The notes below the pieces were generated by a model. The model was not told the origin of the DNA. It made no database searches and saw nothing but the letters and a program-made list of their open reading frames with translations. From assembly GCA_009746045.1 (NCBI GenBank), contig RPFO01000253.1:1624888-1688887 (forward strand): a DNA stretch of 64,000 bases. The letters run 5' to 3'. The DNA comes from Mesostigma viride. Lineage: Eukaryota; Streptophyta; Mesostigmatophyceae; Mesostigmatales; Mesostigmataceae. The translations under genes were made by a program, and so were the position numbers. Below are positions 47,501 through 59,300 of the stretch, one piece after another (positions within the stretch are counted from its first letter, which is position 1; every line of letters starts with the position of its first letter).

Positions 47501-49252
47501 CACCATCAGGCGCGCAGACACGGTGGCCGTGAGCACGTCTCGTTTGTCCGCCGGCAGCGAGGACCAGCTCTTGCGCACACGCGTGAGGAGAAGGTTGGCA
47601 CAGAAGAACTGGACCTGCAAGCGCGAGTAATGGCAAAAAGGAGGAACGTAGGGGGAGCGCTTTTAGAGGAGGGTCACAGGGTGGGGGGTGCACGTCAACG
47701 ACTTTGCAAGGCAAGGGCCGTGGACTGTGACAGTGTTGGTGGCAAGGGCATGTCCGCAACAGCGGCAGAAGCAGCGTCAACGGCGGCAGCGGCAGTTTTT
47801 GGCACAACAGCTGGAGCTGTGAAGGGGTTAGAGAGCGGGTGTACGGGCGGAAGGGCAGGGCCGAGCAACGGGTGAAGCAAGGTTTGGGACAAGGAGCAGG
47901 AAGAGAGGGAGGAACAAGGGGTGGGGCAAGGAGCAGGACGAGTGGGAGGAACAAGGGGTGGGAAAAAAGGGTGGTGGGGAAAAGAGTGGGAAAAAGGGTG
48001 GGAAAAAAGGGTGGTGGGGAAAAGAGTGGGAAAAAGGGTGGGGAAAAGGGTGGGAAAAAGGGTCGGAAAAAGGGTGGGGAAAAGGGTGGGACAAGAGGAA
48101 TGGCGATGCGACTTGCAAGCTAGCAACGAAGGGAGTGGCACCCCACATTAATCAGTTAAGTGGCGGTGTTGCAGGGCACAAGGGTGCGGAAGGGTTGGGG
48201 AGGAGTTGCAGGCACAGCAGGTGAACGAGGGCATCCCAAAAATAGACTACCCAAAACAGCCGGTGCCAGACGACAATGAACAGAGCAGCTGTGGAAGATG
48301 CTATACAAATGGCTGACATGGGATGGTTCTGACAAGGAAAAGTGGACAAGTACTCTCACTGAGTCTGGGGGAGGAGGAAGTGGACGAGGAAGGATGCGGA
48401 CAAATGGCAGCAGAGCTGGAATGCTGCATTCAATAGGAGGGCCTCAAGCACAGTACTTAATTTCAGTAATGCCTATGGAAAACCTTGCCCTCTACCACAC
48501 ATGTGCCATAAATGTATCAGTCGACTGCGTGCAAGTTGTTCTCTCTGAGACGCTTGCCGGCTTCCTCTGTTAGGGCAATGGAGCATGAAATTCCTATAAA
48601 ACTGACATGAACTCTCCACTCTACCGAACTGCCTCCTGATTGTCGATACTTGGGCCTTCCTACCAGCCCGGGAACTTAAGCTGAGACAGTGGAAATGACT
48701 AATCGCGACATGCTAGGCTCTTAGGCTGTAGACATATATGCATGCAGTGAAAAGAACTGGGAAGTGGGACTCGCAGGTATCTCGAATCCCTCGTGCACCA
48801 TGCGTGTCAAAAGGCCGCTGAGGCATAGGCCCGCGAAATTCATTCTTGGCGATGGCTTGACATTTTGCCTAACTAAAGGGGGGGTGGGCGGACAAAAGAT
48901 GTCGAGCAAGTTGAGGTCTCATACGGGCGAAAGTATTGCTTCCCTGCTTGTAACATTTGCAATTGTCTCCCTAGCGCGCAGTCCTACATAGGCGAAACTC
49001 TATTATAGTTAGTCCAGAATAATAATCCAGAATTGCCACATTATGTTATTATTTTAAATGCCAACGTACCTCTGTCGAATCGGAATTAAGGAGGTCCAGA
49101 GCAACTGTCCACGCCTCGGGAGCATTCGAGAAGGAGTTCAGCCACACGTCGGCCCCGCGCTGCCCGTCAACATTTCCATGCCCATGAAACAGGACTGAGA
49201 TAGCTTGGACAACTTGTTGGTGAAGATTGACAGGGCCCTCGGGTGCTGACAT
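23308..49252 (-). CDS. TNPO3: Transportin-3/importin-13-like nuclear import receptor (15 exons, 1146 aa)
   Basis: Importin-beta superfamily receptor. TNPO3/MOS14 members carry SR splicing factors into the nucleus and IPO13 members carry other cargo. Exons in gene order: 49252-49070, 47614-47504, 46364-46047, 36845-36619, 35804-35276, 34493-34392, 33829-33752, 32857-32794, 32039-31714, 30684-30345, 27161-26980, 26573-26244, 25687-25449, 24033-23807, 23492-23308 (TGA). All have GT/AG ends, all phases agree, and the total of 3441 nt is divisible by three. Landmarks: N-terminal [12 protein letters not shown] with ADVWLNSF (residues 15-41); [16 protein letters not shown] (63-); [20 protein letters not shown] (465-); [16 protein letters not shown] (520-); C-terminal [20 protein letters not shown]. 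Animal homologues are about 920 residues; the excess is in low-complexity insertions. The family (TNPO3 versus IPO13) is not resolved. Confidence 0.88.
24760..25050. repeat. 27-bp minisatellite in transportin intron 13
   Basis: About ten to eleven units with core CTGATAGAGCGCGTGCCCTA, in the intron 24034-25448. Unit length is a multiple of three, so frames such as DRARALPAT and IERVPYLLL arise on both strands. These are not genes. Confidence 0.95.
25763..25815. repeat. TGTGTT-type microsatellite
   Basis: Short TGTGTT/TGTGCT run in transportin intron 12, preceding the 34-bp array. Confidence 0.85.
25878..26216. repeat. 34-bp minisatellite in transportin intron 12
   Basis: About ten near-identical 34-bp units with core CATACAGACAAGACCATTAT. 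It ends 27 bp before the donor end of exon 12 (26244). Variation is limited to an AACAAAACT versus AACAACACT difference. Confidence 0.95.
26690..26947. repeat. 12-bp and 9-bp repeats in transportin intron 11
   Basis: Five copies of TTTGACAGTCCA (26690-26745), then about 17 copies of CCCATTCAG (26787-26947), all in the 406-bp intron 26574-26979. The 9-mer array ends 32 bp before exon 11. Confidence 0.93.
27203..29632. repeat. 8-bp array (GTGGGCAA)n, 2.4 kb, transportin intron 10
   Basis: About 300 tandem GTGGGCAA units with only one common variant, GTGGGCGA. It lies in the intron 27162-30344. Because 8 is not a multiple of 3 and no frame contains a stop, open frames of 830-996 codons appear in all six frames ([16 protein letters not shown]). 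They are not genes. Confidence 0.98.
29670..29906. repeat. 8-bp array (GGCCAAGG)n, transportin intron 10
   Basis: About 28 copies of GGCCAAGG with a few GGGCCAAG length variants, only 40 bp from the end of the 2.4-kb GTGGGCAA array. Confidence 0.96.
31201..31630. repeat. 40-bp minisatellite in transportin intron 9
   Basis: About ten to eleven units of 40 bp, each built of two related halves (CATCATGGCAACAACGGG and CATCAACATGGCAACTCG), so it is a higher-order duplication of a roughly 20-bp ancestor. It ends about 80 bp before exon 9. Confidence 0.95.
32194..32643. mobile_element. Possible MITE with 23-bp inverted ends, transportin intron 8
   Basis: GGCGGAGCCAATTTTCGGAA at 32194 is matched, inverted with one mismatch, by the end at 32621-32643. 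The interior is mostly simple repeats: (CCAT)n, (CCCG)n at 32336-32497, (AC)n and (CATA)n at 32500-32580. No target duplication was identified. Confidence 0.45.
35046..35231. mobile_element. MITE-like element with 6-bp flanking repeats, transportin intron 5
   Basis: A 186-bp segment whose ends pair (CAGTGTGAGCTA at 35048; TAGCTCACACTG ending 35229) and whose interior is filled with CCGTATTGCCGTATT and related inverted motifs. GCAGCG flanks it at 35040-35045 and 35232-35237, a possible target duplication. Noncoding. The right end lies 40 bp from the donor of exon 5. Confidence 0.55.
37618..45424. repeat. 8-bp array (ACACACAG)n, 7.8 kb, transportin intron 3
   Basis: About 975 tandem ACACACAG units with only about ten interruptions (for example 38013, 39262, 39390, 40603, 41271). 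It is followed by about 350 bp of (ACACAA)n-like units (45425-45775). It lies within the 9.2-kb intron 36846-46046. Apparent 2766-2790-codon frames (CVSVCLCV) on the - strand are artefacts of the unit length. Copy number may be set by the assembly. Confidence 0.98.
45425..45775. repeat. (ACACAA)n-like microsatellite
   Basis: Six-bp-type units ACACAA with ACGCAA, ACCCAA and CAACCACA variants, directly adjoining the 8-bp array. Confidence 0.93.
46514..47108. repeat. 8-bp pyrimidine array (CCTCCCCT)n, transportin intron 2
   Basis: About 70 units of CCTCCCCT with 4-bp deletions (CCTCCCTCCT) dispersed through it, in the intron 46365-47503. On the transcribed strand it is a purine GGGAGGAG tract. 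It encodes only Pro/Ser/Leu or Gly/Glu/Arg repeat artefacts. Confidence 0.97.
47232..47460 (-). pseudogene. Partial copies of transportin exon 2 in intron 2
   Basis: The 3' end of exon 2 with its donor (on the + strand CTCACCATCAGGCGCGCAGA at 47499) is repeated in diverged form at about 47287-47330 and 47405-47455, and a shorter piece at about 47233. The copies carry the donor-like GGTGAG but differ in the coding part and are not needed for a phase-consistent transcript. They look like decayed tandem duplications of the exon edge. Confidence 0.5.
47900..48110. repeat. GGTGGGGAAAA-type tandem repeat, transportin intron 1
   Basis: Irregular purine-rich units GGGTGGGAAAAA and GGTGGGGAAAAGAGTGGG in the intron 47615-49069. 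Confidence 0.85.
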
Positions 49253-50323
49253 AGTTCTGAATCGAATAACTGTATTTCAAGGAGGTCAACGAATGCCGCC
49301 AACAACCGCCCTCAACATCTGTAAACTGCTCATCTTCTCTATCAACTACATTAAATATGGCAGTCTGCACAACAAAATGCCTGTTTACCTAAGTATAATG
49401 CGCGATAACGCAGGCAACGAGAGCACGCTATCAACAGGTCTCCGCGGTTTCGCGCCTCTTCTACTCCATAGCTACAGGCCTGTGTCGAAACTCGAAAATA
49501 CCGTACTTGGCATCACGAGCATTCTCTCGGAAGCCACAGCGTTGCCACCTGGCTGGACATGGTGGCTTTTGTGAAGTGGTGCGCTGCACAACTGCGGGCG
49601 TGCCACATGGTATGTGCAATAAGCCCGGATGCTTTCAAGTCCGACAATGAGGCCGGAATGAGGCGGGAATCGGGATCTGCTTCCCTGCGGTTTTCTTTGA
49701 ACATGGCAGAAATACGGTTGCCTACTTGTCTAGCTAATGTATTTGTAGCTACCGAGTACCGGCTATCCAGCGACTGACGAACGACCGACTGACTATCCAG
49801 CGACTGACAAACGATCAACGTGCAAGACGTCACATTTCACAACCTGGATGGACACGACACAACTCACACCTGGGGAAGGAACTGGAACAACAAAGGGCTC
49901 TCGCCGCTCCCCTGGCAGCGTACGGCGGTCACGAAACGGGGAGCACGTCTCCTCTTGCATGCTCGTACTAGAAACAAACAATGTAGTAGCTACGTGTCAT
50001 GATGTAAAGAATAAACAGAGATATCTTCGATGCCTGTATGGCATGAAACCGTACTAGTGGAAGTAGCTATGGCACAAGCCGCCCGCTGTACACGTCACGT
50101 AGCAAACGCCATAGCCAAAGTTCCAAACAGTCTTGCCACCGTGCAGCTTCGGGCAATTGTGCAGCTTGGGGGCAGGATTTAATCTGATTTGGCATGGCCA
50201 AATAGATTGGTTGTCGAGGAGGTTAAATACCAAGGTTATCTTAACGAGGCGATTGGAAGGCCGTTAGCCTGGCAACTCCCAAGCGTGCATCGGAAACTCG
50301 TTAGTCCCGCGTAACCATAAGCC
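49253..50323. promoter_or_regulatory. Divergent promoter region between transportin and EGY1-like genes
   Basis: 1071 bp separate the two start codons, which face away from each other. Short duplicated motifs (CCAGCGACTGAC at 49768 and 49798) and a 49.8-kb AT-poor stretch are present. No clear TATA box was identified. A shared bidirectional promoter is inferred from spacing only. Confidence 0.4.
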
Positions 50324-53300
50324 ATGGCGACGTGCGCATCGATTTCTTTCCACCCATGTGTACGGCATTTGGCCTCCTGTTCCGGTGCACGACGCGACTC
50401 CGTTGCGCCTCCTCGCAGCCAAACGCTGCGGCCTGGACCAGAGCATGGCTCCTGTCCTTTCAACACGGCACTCCCGTGGTGCCGACTACGACATACGCCA
50501 CTCAAAGCGAATGTCAGCTTCCTTCGATCGACTGCAAAGCGGGTAATGTGCTCTAATGGTCAACAAACGGGCGGAGAAAGCGCCCCGAGCAATAAAGAAG
50601 GTGAAACCCAGCAAGCACCGAAGAAAGAAGAATTCAAAGTAGATGTGGAAGAGACGGCACGGCTTCTCGAGGCTATGTACCCAAGTAAGAAGGACAGCCC
50701 TCCGAAGGTAGACGTGGAGGAGACTGCACGGCTTCTGGAGGCTATGTATCCCAGTAAAAAGGACAGCCCTCCGAAGCTGACCACAGGGAGGGAAAATCCG
50801 ATGAAGCAACCGATAGATACCGAGAAGTATGTGTCGCTGGACGACCTGGTAAACCAGAAGGAAAAGGCGATTGAGGATCTCATGGACCGTGTGCAGAAAG
50901 ATCAGACGGTTGACATCCGAGCTGCCGTACTGGACATCCTGGGTCCAATGAAGGTAGGTCCGATATTTGCCATCCACATTGGTCCCGACGGGGTCATTCT
51001 TTGGTTGAGGAATGTTGGAACAGCTCTTTTGCTCTCCACTGGATCCAGGGTGTAGTGGTCTCTGCATGGTACCTTGTTATTCTTTCGGTCGGTGGCTGTA
51101 GCTCTGCCTACATGTGTTTTGCCCTTTTCATATGCATATCTGACTTTTCTCTGCACCCTATCCTATCCACGGCGTGTCATCCTTCTTATTAGTACTGCTA
51201 TGATGACTATCAGTGGTGCCCCCTAATTTGTGCTGTGGATGTACATCCTTATTTTTTCTTTATGCTGTTAATGCCCTGTTCCTGGTACCGTACCCTACAT
51301 GCAGTCAATGCCCTGCTCCTGGTACCATGCCCTATATGCAGTTAATGCCCAGTTCCTTGTACGATGCCGAATATGCAGTGAATCCCCTGTTCCTGGTACC
51401 ATGCCCTATATGCTGTTAATGCCCTGTTCCTGGTACCATGCCCTATATGCAGTCAATGCCCTGTTCCATGTACCATGCCCTATATGCAGTCAATGCCCTG
51501 TTCCATGTACCATGCCCTATATGCAGTTAATGCCCTGTTCCATGTACCATGCCCTATATGCTGTTAATGCCCTGTTCCATGTACCATGCCCTATATGCTG
51601 TCAATGCCCTGTTCCATGTACCATGCCCTGGACAAGTGGAATGCTCCCGCTGTATCCCACGTTCCCATCGCCCTTGCAACGATTACCTGTGGGCACGCGC
51701 CGGGGCACCTATGGTGCTGCTGCCGTGTCATGGAGTGCTCTTGGTGTAGACGTGGCACTGAAAACCCTGGGTTTGGGTAATCCACCACCGGCCATGGTGG
51801 CCCGCACCATGGCATGCGCAGGCAGCCATCCAAGTGCCGCAAGTTGCGCCTCTGACCTGCCTTTGACTCCTCGCAAAGAAATCGATCCATCCATGAAATG
51901 AGATCGTTTGGTGCCCGCTGCCTGTTTTAACCGCGACGACATTAAAGTTGTTCTCAGCAATCGTCGATTAAGGACTGAAGTACGAAAGGTATTAAGTACG
52001 CACCCTTTGCGATGACCACCACGACCAGGTCAACCGTGATGACATGAAGCTGTTCAAGGAGAAGGCGTGCGGGTATGGCACGTTCTGGGCGACTGAGATG
52101 GTTCCCTACGGCAACGCGCTCGAGGGGTACCTCATCAAGGGTGCGTGAGTGCCACGATGCGCGCGAATGGGGAAGGGTACCTGATCAGGGTTCTGTGTGA
52201 TGCGTGGGCATGATGGCTCTGTGTGATGCGTGGGCATGATGGCTCTGTGTGATGAGTGTGCATGATGGCTCTGTGTGATGAGTGTGCATCATGGCTCTGT
52301 GTGATGAGTGTGCATCATGGCTCTGTGTGATGAGTGTGCATGATGGCTCTGTGTGATGAGTGTGCATGATGGCTCTGTGTGATGAGTGTGCATGATGGCT
52401 CTGTGTGATGAGTGTGCATGATGGCTCTGTGTGATGAGTGTGCATGATGGCTCTGTGTGATGAGTGTGCATCATGGCTCTGTGTGATGAGTGTGCATGAT
52501 GGCTCTGTGTGATGAGTGTGCATGATGGCTCTGTGTGATGCGTGTGCATGATGGCTCTGTGTGATGAGTGTGCATGATGGCTCTGTGTGATGAGTGTGCA
52601 TGATGGCTCTGTGTGATGAGTGTGCATGATGGCTCTGTGTGATGAGTGTGCATGATGGCTCTGTGTGATGAGTGTGCATGATGGCTCTGTGTGATGAGTG
52701 GGCATGATGGCTCTGTGTGATGAGTGTGCATGATGGCTCTGTGTGATGAGTGTGCATGATGGCTCTGTGTGATGAGTGTGCATGATGGCTCTGTGTGATG
52801 AGTGTGCATGATGGCTCTGTGTGATGAGTGTGCATGATGGCTCTGTGTGATGAGTGTGCATCATGGCTCTGTGTGATGAGTGTGCATGATGGCTCTGTGT
52901 GATGAGTGTGCATGATGGATCTGTGTGATGAGTGTGCATGATGGCTCTGTGTGATGAGTGTGCATGATGGCTCTGTGTGATGAGTGCGCATGATGGCTCT
53001 GTGTGATGAGTGGGCATGATGAAGGGTACCCCATCAAAAGGCTGCGTGATCAATCGCGTGTGGTCAAGTGGGCGTGGTCAAGGGTGCATGATGATCGTAT
53101 TCGGACCAGTGCGCCATTCCTATGATCCCACATGTGCTTCCCATCACGTTTCCTTATTCCCTGTCCTCGTCATCGCTTACCTTCCCTCCTCTCTGTTCCC
53201 ATCCCGCCCGGTCCCTCTCCTCCCCCCTCCCTCTCCTCCCCTCCCTCCCCTCAATCCCCTCTCTCCTCCCAATCCCCTCCCTCCCCTCCCTCCCTCCCCT

Positions 53301-56300
53301 CCCTCCCTCCCCTCCCTCCCTCCCCTCCCTCCCCTCCCTCTCCTCCCTCTCCTTCCCTCCCCTTGCCTCCCCTCTCCTCCCCCCCCTCCCCTCGCCTCCC
53401 CTCGCCTCCCCCCTAGCCCATCCACCCCCCCGTGTATTCCCAGCCCTTCCTCCGGTCCCTTACATAGCCCGGGTACCTCACCTCACCTCTCCGCCCTCTC
53501 CTTCCTCTCCTCCCTTGCGTCGCCCATCACCCCGCACGCCGCCAGGCAACGTCCGGGGTGACAAGGAGGCCTGCTTCGCCTACCTGGAGAAGGAGATGAC
53601 CGCCCTCTTTGGCAACAAGTACGTGCTCTTCATGATCCCTGAGCCGGCGACACGTGGCGATTTCCCGGAAGAGGACTCGGACGGCAGCGTCCGCCCGGCA
53701 ATACTGGTGCTGCGCCGCGAGGTGGCCACCCCCAAGCCCAACACGTGGTGGCAGGCGTTCATCGCCGTGTCGCTGCTTCCCATCGACGCGCTCACGTGCG
53801 TGTCGGTGGGGCTGCTCACGCAGGTAACGAGGGGGGGGAGATATCATGGGGAGATGGCATGGGGAGATGGCATGAGTATTTACCATGCTCACGCATGCAC
53901 GGAGCTAGAAAAGTGGAAATGGACCCCTTTTTTAGGGCCCAAAATAAGCCCTCCAAGCCCTGAATAATGGCTGACTTGCGAAGCAGTAGGCGGGGAGTAG
54001 GGATACAGCATGGGGTTGTAGCGCAGGGATAAACCCTGGGATCCTGTATGCAACCTTTGGGGGGCTTCCTTATCTAGCATGTCCCTGTTCAATGGTTTAT
54101 GTGCATGCAAATAGAATGTGCAATTCGCTATCTGCTTTTATGGAAAGGCTATATAAGGGTGCAGATGCCCTTGTGACATCTTTAGAGAGGTTTTCGCTCG
54201 GCTGCCACATGCCAGCTTGGTGTCCCCCGCCTGCCTTCTTGCCGTGCTGCTGTGGCCCCTGCGAGCAGCCCATGAACTCTTATCGCTGTCCTCTGCCTTG
54301 TCATGACATCACTCAATCAATCACTTGTGAGTTAATGCTCTTCTGACCAATATTCATATTACTTCCCGTATACCTCTGCCCCTCTGCCTCCCCCTTGTCC
54401 CCGCCTGTTCTTGGCCCCCCCTTCCCCCCCCTTTCTCCCCCTCGCCCCCCGACCAATATTCCCTTATTACTTTCTGGCCCCCACTCCCACTCCCCAGCTG
54501 GAGAATCTTCCCCCCCAGTTCCTGGAGCTGCTCAGCAACCCGGCCACCGACATCTCCTCCTCCACCTTCCCCGAGTTTGACCCCGTCCCACTGGTGGCCA
54601 ACTCCATCCCGCTCGGGACCAGCCTCATCGTCCTGCAAGTGCTGCACGTGAGTGTACTCGTTTGGCGTGTGTGGCAAGTGCTGCACGCGAGTAGAGCCGC
54701 GGCGTGTGTGGCATGCTTGCTGCACGAAAGTAGAGTGGCGGCGCGTGTGGCAAGTGCTGCCGTGAGTAGAGCTGCGGAGTTTGTGGCATGCTCCACCATC
54801 GTTGCTGTTTACTTTTGGGGGTGGCGGGGGGTGGAGGGGGAACCCGGTAACTTGGGGAGGGGCAAAAGAATTCTGTGCATCATTAATGAATAAGAGCTTT
54901 TGTTGTTATCATTGTTCACATTTCCCACTAGTTTTTAATAGCCCTGCTTGTTGGTATTTCATGTCACTTTGGGCAGGACACTTGCTGTAAGTGCCATGCA
55001 CAAACGGTGACCATCCAAGATATGAAACATTGTGTCTGTTAGAACACCTTGAATGTGACTAGAGCAGAAAAGCTGGATTGATTTAACACAGGATAATGTG
55101 GCATTCTCGTGGCTGCCCGCTACAGCCACCGCCCCTCTGAAAATGCTTCTTTTCTGACCGATCCATGGAGGCCTCCGTTGTGATGATGCTACCTGGTCCA
55201 TTTCTTTCAACTCGCATTATACTGGCCCAGCAGCTACTCTGTAGATTTCTTATCTTTACTTTTGTTTTTTTCCACCGAGCCTTCCCAGGGTCCCCCATGA
55301 AAGTGCCCCTCCAAATGATGCAGGCCCTGCTTGCCTGGGGCAGGCAATAACCAGTTTGGTTGGCTAGCTATCCAACAGACTCTTTGACGGATGCTTCCTG
55401 CATGTCTACTGCTGCAGCCTAGTTATTGTTTGCTCTGTTCCGGAATTCGGTCACCTCGTTGAGTAATCGGCAAATGACGTGTCAGTGGCATCTTACTCCA
55501 TGTTTCCCTGATTCTGTCAACGTCACCGTCCGCGCAGGAGATCGGCCACCGCATCGTGGCCGGCTCCAAAGGCGTCAAGCTGGGCGTGCCCTTCTTCATC
55601 CCCAACCTCAACCTGGGGCTCTTCGGCGCCGTTACCCAGGTGAGGGGCCAGCAGGGGGCAGGCGCCGGATGGGGGGGAGGCTTCCTTGGAATGGGGAGGA
55701 AAACAGAGTGCGGATCTGGTCCATTCGCCCGCCTGCCCACCCACTTGCCTGGACGGCCGCCTGCTCATCTGCATGCAAAGCCACCAGCTGGCACTTCGTC
55801 TCTCCTGCTTCACCCCTCTCCCGCTTCTCCCATCTCGCGCGCTTCACCCCTCTCCCCCGCTTCATCTCTTTTGCGCACTTCACCTCTCTCTCCCGCATCA
55901 TCTGGATGATGTGTGGCTTGCCAAGTGTTGATCTCTGCACATCATCGCTATCCCTCGCCCCCTCATGCCCCCATTTCCTGGTAGGGAGCCCACCCTATGT
56001 GTCATCGACAGGCCCCAGGCCATCGCGGACTCTGCCCCACGTGCTGCAACCTCTGCCCCAGTTGTTCATCGACTCTGTTGCCCCAGTGTTGCCAACCCGT
56101 CCCCAATGTATTGCTAAACCCTGCCCCCATTTCGCCCCCACTGTGCCCCAATACGTGATTGACACTGCCCCCTCGTTGCGGTCGCCAGATCAAGTCCCTT
56201 GTCCGCAACAACCGCGACATGTTTGACATTGTGATGGCGGGGCCACTGGCCGGCGGCGCCGCTTCCCTCATACTCCTTGTCACCGGGCTCGTGCTCTCCT

Positions 56301-59300
56301 CGGGAGGACCCGGATCCGACGGTGTTGTGGGCGTCCCCTTTGGCTTCTTTGAGAGCTCGGCGCTTCTGGCGCTGCTCACGCAAGCTGCCGTTGGATACGA
56401 GTGAGTGGGTGGGAGGGGCGCGAATCGAGGTGGAATCCATGTATGCGTGCAGCTGGCGTGGGCAAGGGGTGTCTGTCATGGTGACTAGTATGGATTTAGA
56501 GCGGCATAGCCTCTGGCATATTCCAGGCAGAGGTCCCTTTGGCGGACTCTCTGCGCACAGACTTCATGGTGTTTTTTACGTTAAAGCTCCATGACATGCG
56601 CGTGCCATCGCCGGGTGCCAGCCTGCAGGCACCCCATCTTGCCACTGACATCCACCATCACCACCGCCACCACCACCACCACCGCCGCCGCCGCCACCAC
56701 CACCACCACCGCCGCCGCCGCCGCCACCACCACCATCACCACCGCCGCCGCCGCCACCACCACCACCACCACGATGACGAGGACAACAGCAACAACAACA
56801 ACATAAACACACAGTGCCACGCACACGCAAGGTTCCGCACACAGACACACACAACTTCCTGGCACTGGTTGCGCCTGCATCGGTTCCCCGAAATCAGCAA
56901 TTCGTTTCCCTTGCCACAAAAGCTGTCGCTGTTTCTGCCTCCGCGTTTCTTTAACATGCTTTGTTTGTCCCCGGCCGCGCCATTGTTTCTTTCTTCAAAC
57001 CTTTTCCACGCGCACATGCAGCGAGATGTCGGGCGCGATGATCCACGTTCACCCGATACTGCTGGTGGGCTGGTGAGTATCAAAACGTTGCCCGTGTGTC
57101 GTGGCGGTGAGTATCATCTTGCGTGTGGTTCATGGTGGTGCGTACATCTTGCGTGTAAGTAACGGCGGCAAGTAGAACGTCAGGCATACCATGGTGAGGA
57201 GCACCAATGCACGGGGGATGCCTCATGGGGGAGAGCCCCTTGCGCTTGAGCCAACGCTGCTGCCCCTGAAATTGCAGTGCTGCATGGGAGGAGAGTACTG
57301 TGCTGCTGCCTGTAGGAGCCACTACACGGTCTGTGTGAGAGGTTGTCATGCCAGCGTAATAGGCCGGTTGGCTTTCACCGCAGAGATCTGGTGGGGCAAG
57401 GTGGTGACGATGCGATTACCTGATTTATCTTTCGTTGCAGACTACGATGCGGAGTCGCCAACACTTCTTCCTCCCAGCCATGCTTTTCTTGTGGGCACAG
57501 CGCCATCTTGGTGGCAGTTGTCAGGAGCATGGAATGGGATACAAAACCTACCAGAAATGGGCGATGACCAGAAATGGGGTTCCCAGGAAGGCCACGGCGC
57601 ATGGGGTGGATGGAAAACATATTTGGACTCCAGGTGTGGATCATGGAGGGTTGTTAGCATTACTAAAGAGCCATCAATGCTCCATGGACAGCATAGCCAT
57701 GGACAAGATTGGGTCAACATCGGTGATGTTAACATCACAGTGCCGTTTGGAACCACCTCTACTTAAGCTTAGTTTGAACATGGTCATGCATGCTGTGCAT
57801 CCCCTACACCCCCCCCACACGTTTACCTGAGAATCTTAAACGTGTGGGGGGGGGTGTAATATTTCTCATTCAATAGAATGATGACGTTGCAACTGGCTCT
57901 AACCTCCTACGTTGTGCAAATTTTACTTCTGCCACTCTTTATTGCGCTTAACCCCCGTTTTTGCGTACCCTTCCAGCCTCCTCTATTCACATCCCCTCTA
58001 TTATATTGTGTGTGCTGGTTTCACCACCATTGGCACATCCTCCTGCCGCGTGCACCCCCTTACTTACCCCCCAACCCAACTTTGTCCGTGTATGCGTGCC
58101 CCAACCCAACGGTGTCCGTGTATGCGTGCGCGTGTGTCACAGGTGTGGACTCATGATCAACGCGCTAAACCTGCTGCCACTGGGCGCGCTGGACGGTGGC
58201 CAGGCCGCCAACGTGAGTGGGCCATCCTGGGTGGCCTTGGAGGCGCCATCATAGTAACTAACCGCGATTAGTATTGTAGATAAAAGTATTTTGTTGGCAC
58301 AAATTTTTAACGGTCAATTGCTTGAACTCAAATGCTAGTTCTGAAAGGTAACAGTCGTTTTGAAAGGTCTTTGAAAGGTGTCTGAAAGGTGTCAGTCTGC
58401 GCATACTAGCGGATGGTTCCGCATAATATTGTACTACCTATCTTGACTTGAAAATCGTGGTTCTTGCAAAGACCAGAAAAATCTGTTGAGAACAATTTTT
58501 TTTTTTTTTTTAAGAAGCCCATGGGGCCGAGGGTTGTCAATTGTATGTGGATGCATTGTTACTTTCCTTGAAAGGAAAGAAATATATGCATCTGCGCAAA
58601 CCTGCCCTTCCTCTTGGGCTTGCTTTTGTTTGCTCGCTCTGACATGTGTGTGTCATGTGTGTCCACGTTCTGTTTTGCTTGATTTGCTTGCCCTGTTGTC
58701 CACTGCACAACCACCGGGTGATGTGCGACCGTGATTGCTACGTGGAAACTTTGATGGCTGCGGCCACCGCGGGGACACGGGATGTTACGGTTGTGGCCAC
58801 CGCCAACCTGCCACCTTTGCTGACGGGTTGGCGGCTGGCGTCCGTCACCAACATCGGGCCACCGTTACCGACATGGTGGTGGCTGCTGTCTGCCACCAGG
58901 CGGCATGGGGCAAGCTGCCCACCCGCGTCCTTAGCTTCTTCACCTACCTCATGCTGGGCCTCGGCGTGGTGGGTGCCTTCATCTTTCGTACACGCGTCAT
59001 GCGTCATGCGGGCCAGTACCATGCACTGGTGTGACGATGTTGTGACGCTTCTGGGGGGAAGCGCTGGTGTAGCGAGTGTCAGAGCATGGGGCCTTGGATG
59101 TGAGAAGTGCTTCGCTTTCTAAAAAGAACAGGCGATGATGGAAACATATTTAACGGATAGAAGGCATTAGGCTGGGGGTGGCATGTGTTTAACGGATAGA
59201 AGGCATTAGGCTGGGGGTGGCGCACGTGCTTGTAGATGTGCCCAACCGGATGCTGTGTTTTCCCTGCTGGCGGCGACAGGTGGCTTGGAGGCTGTACGTA

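Noticed and set aside
52185-53053. Antisense frames HTHHTEPS of 254-268 codons
   Set aside because: 26-bp minisatellite inside EGY1-like intron 2.
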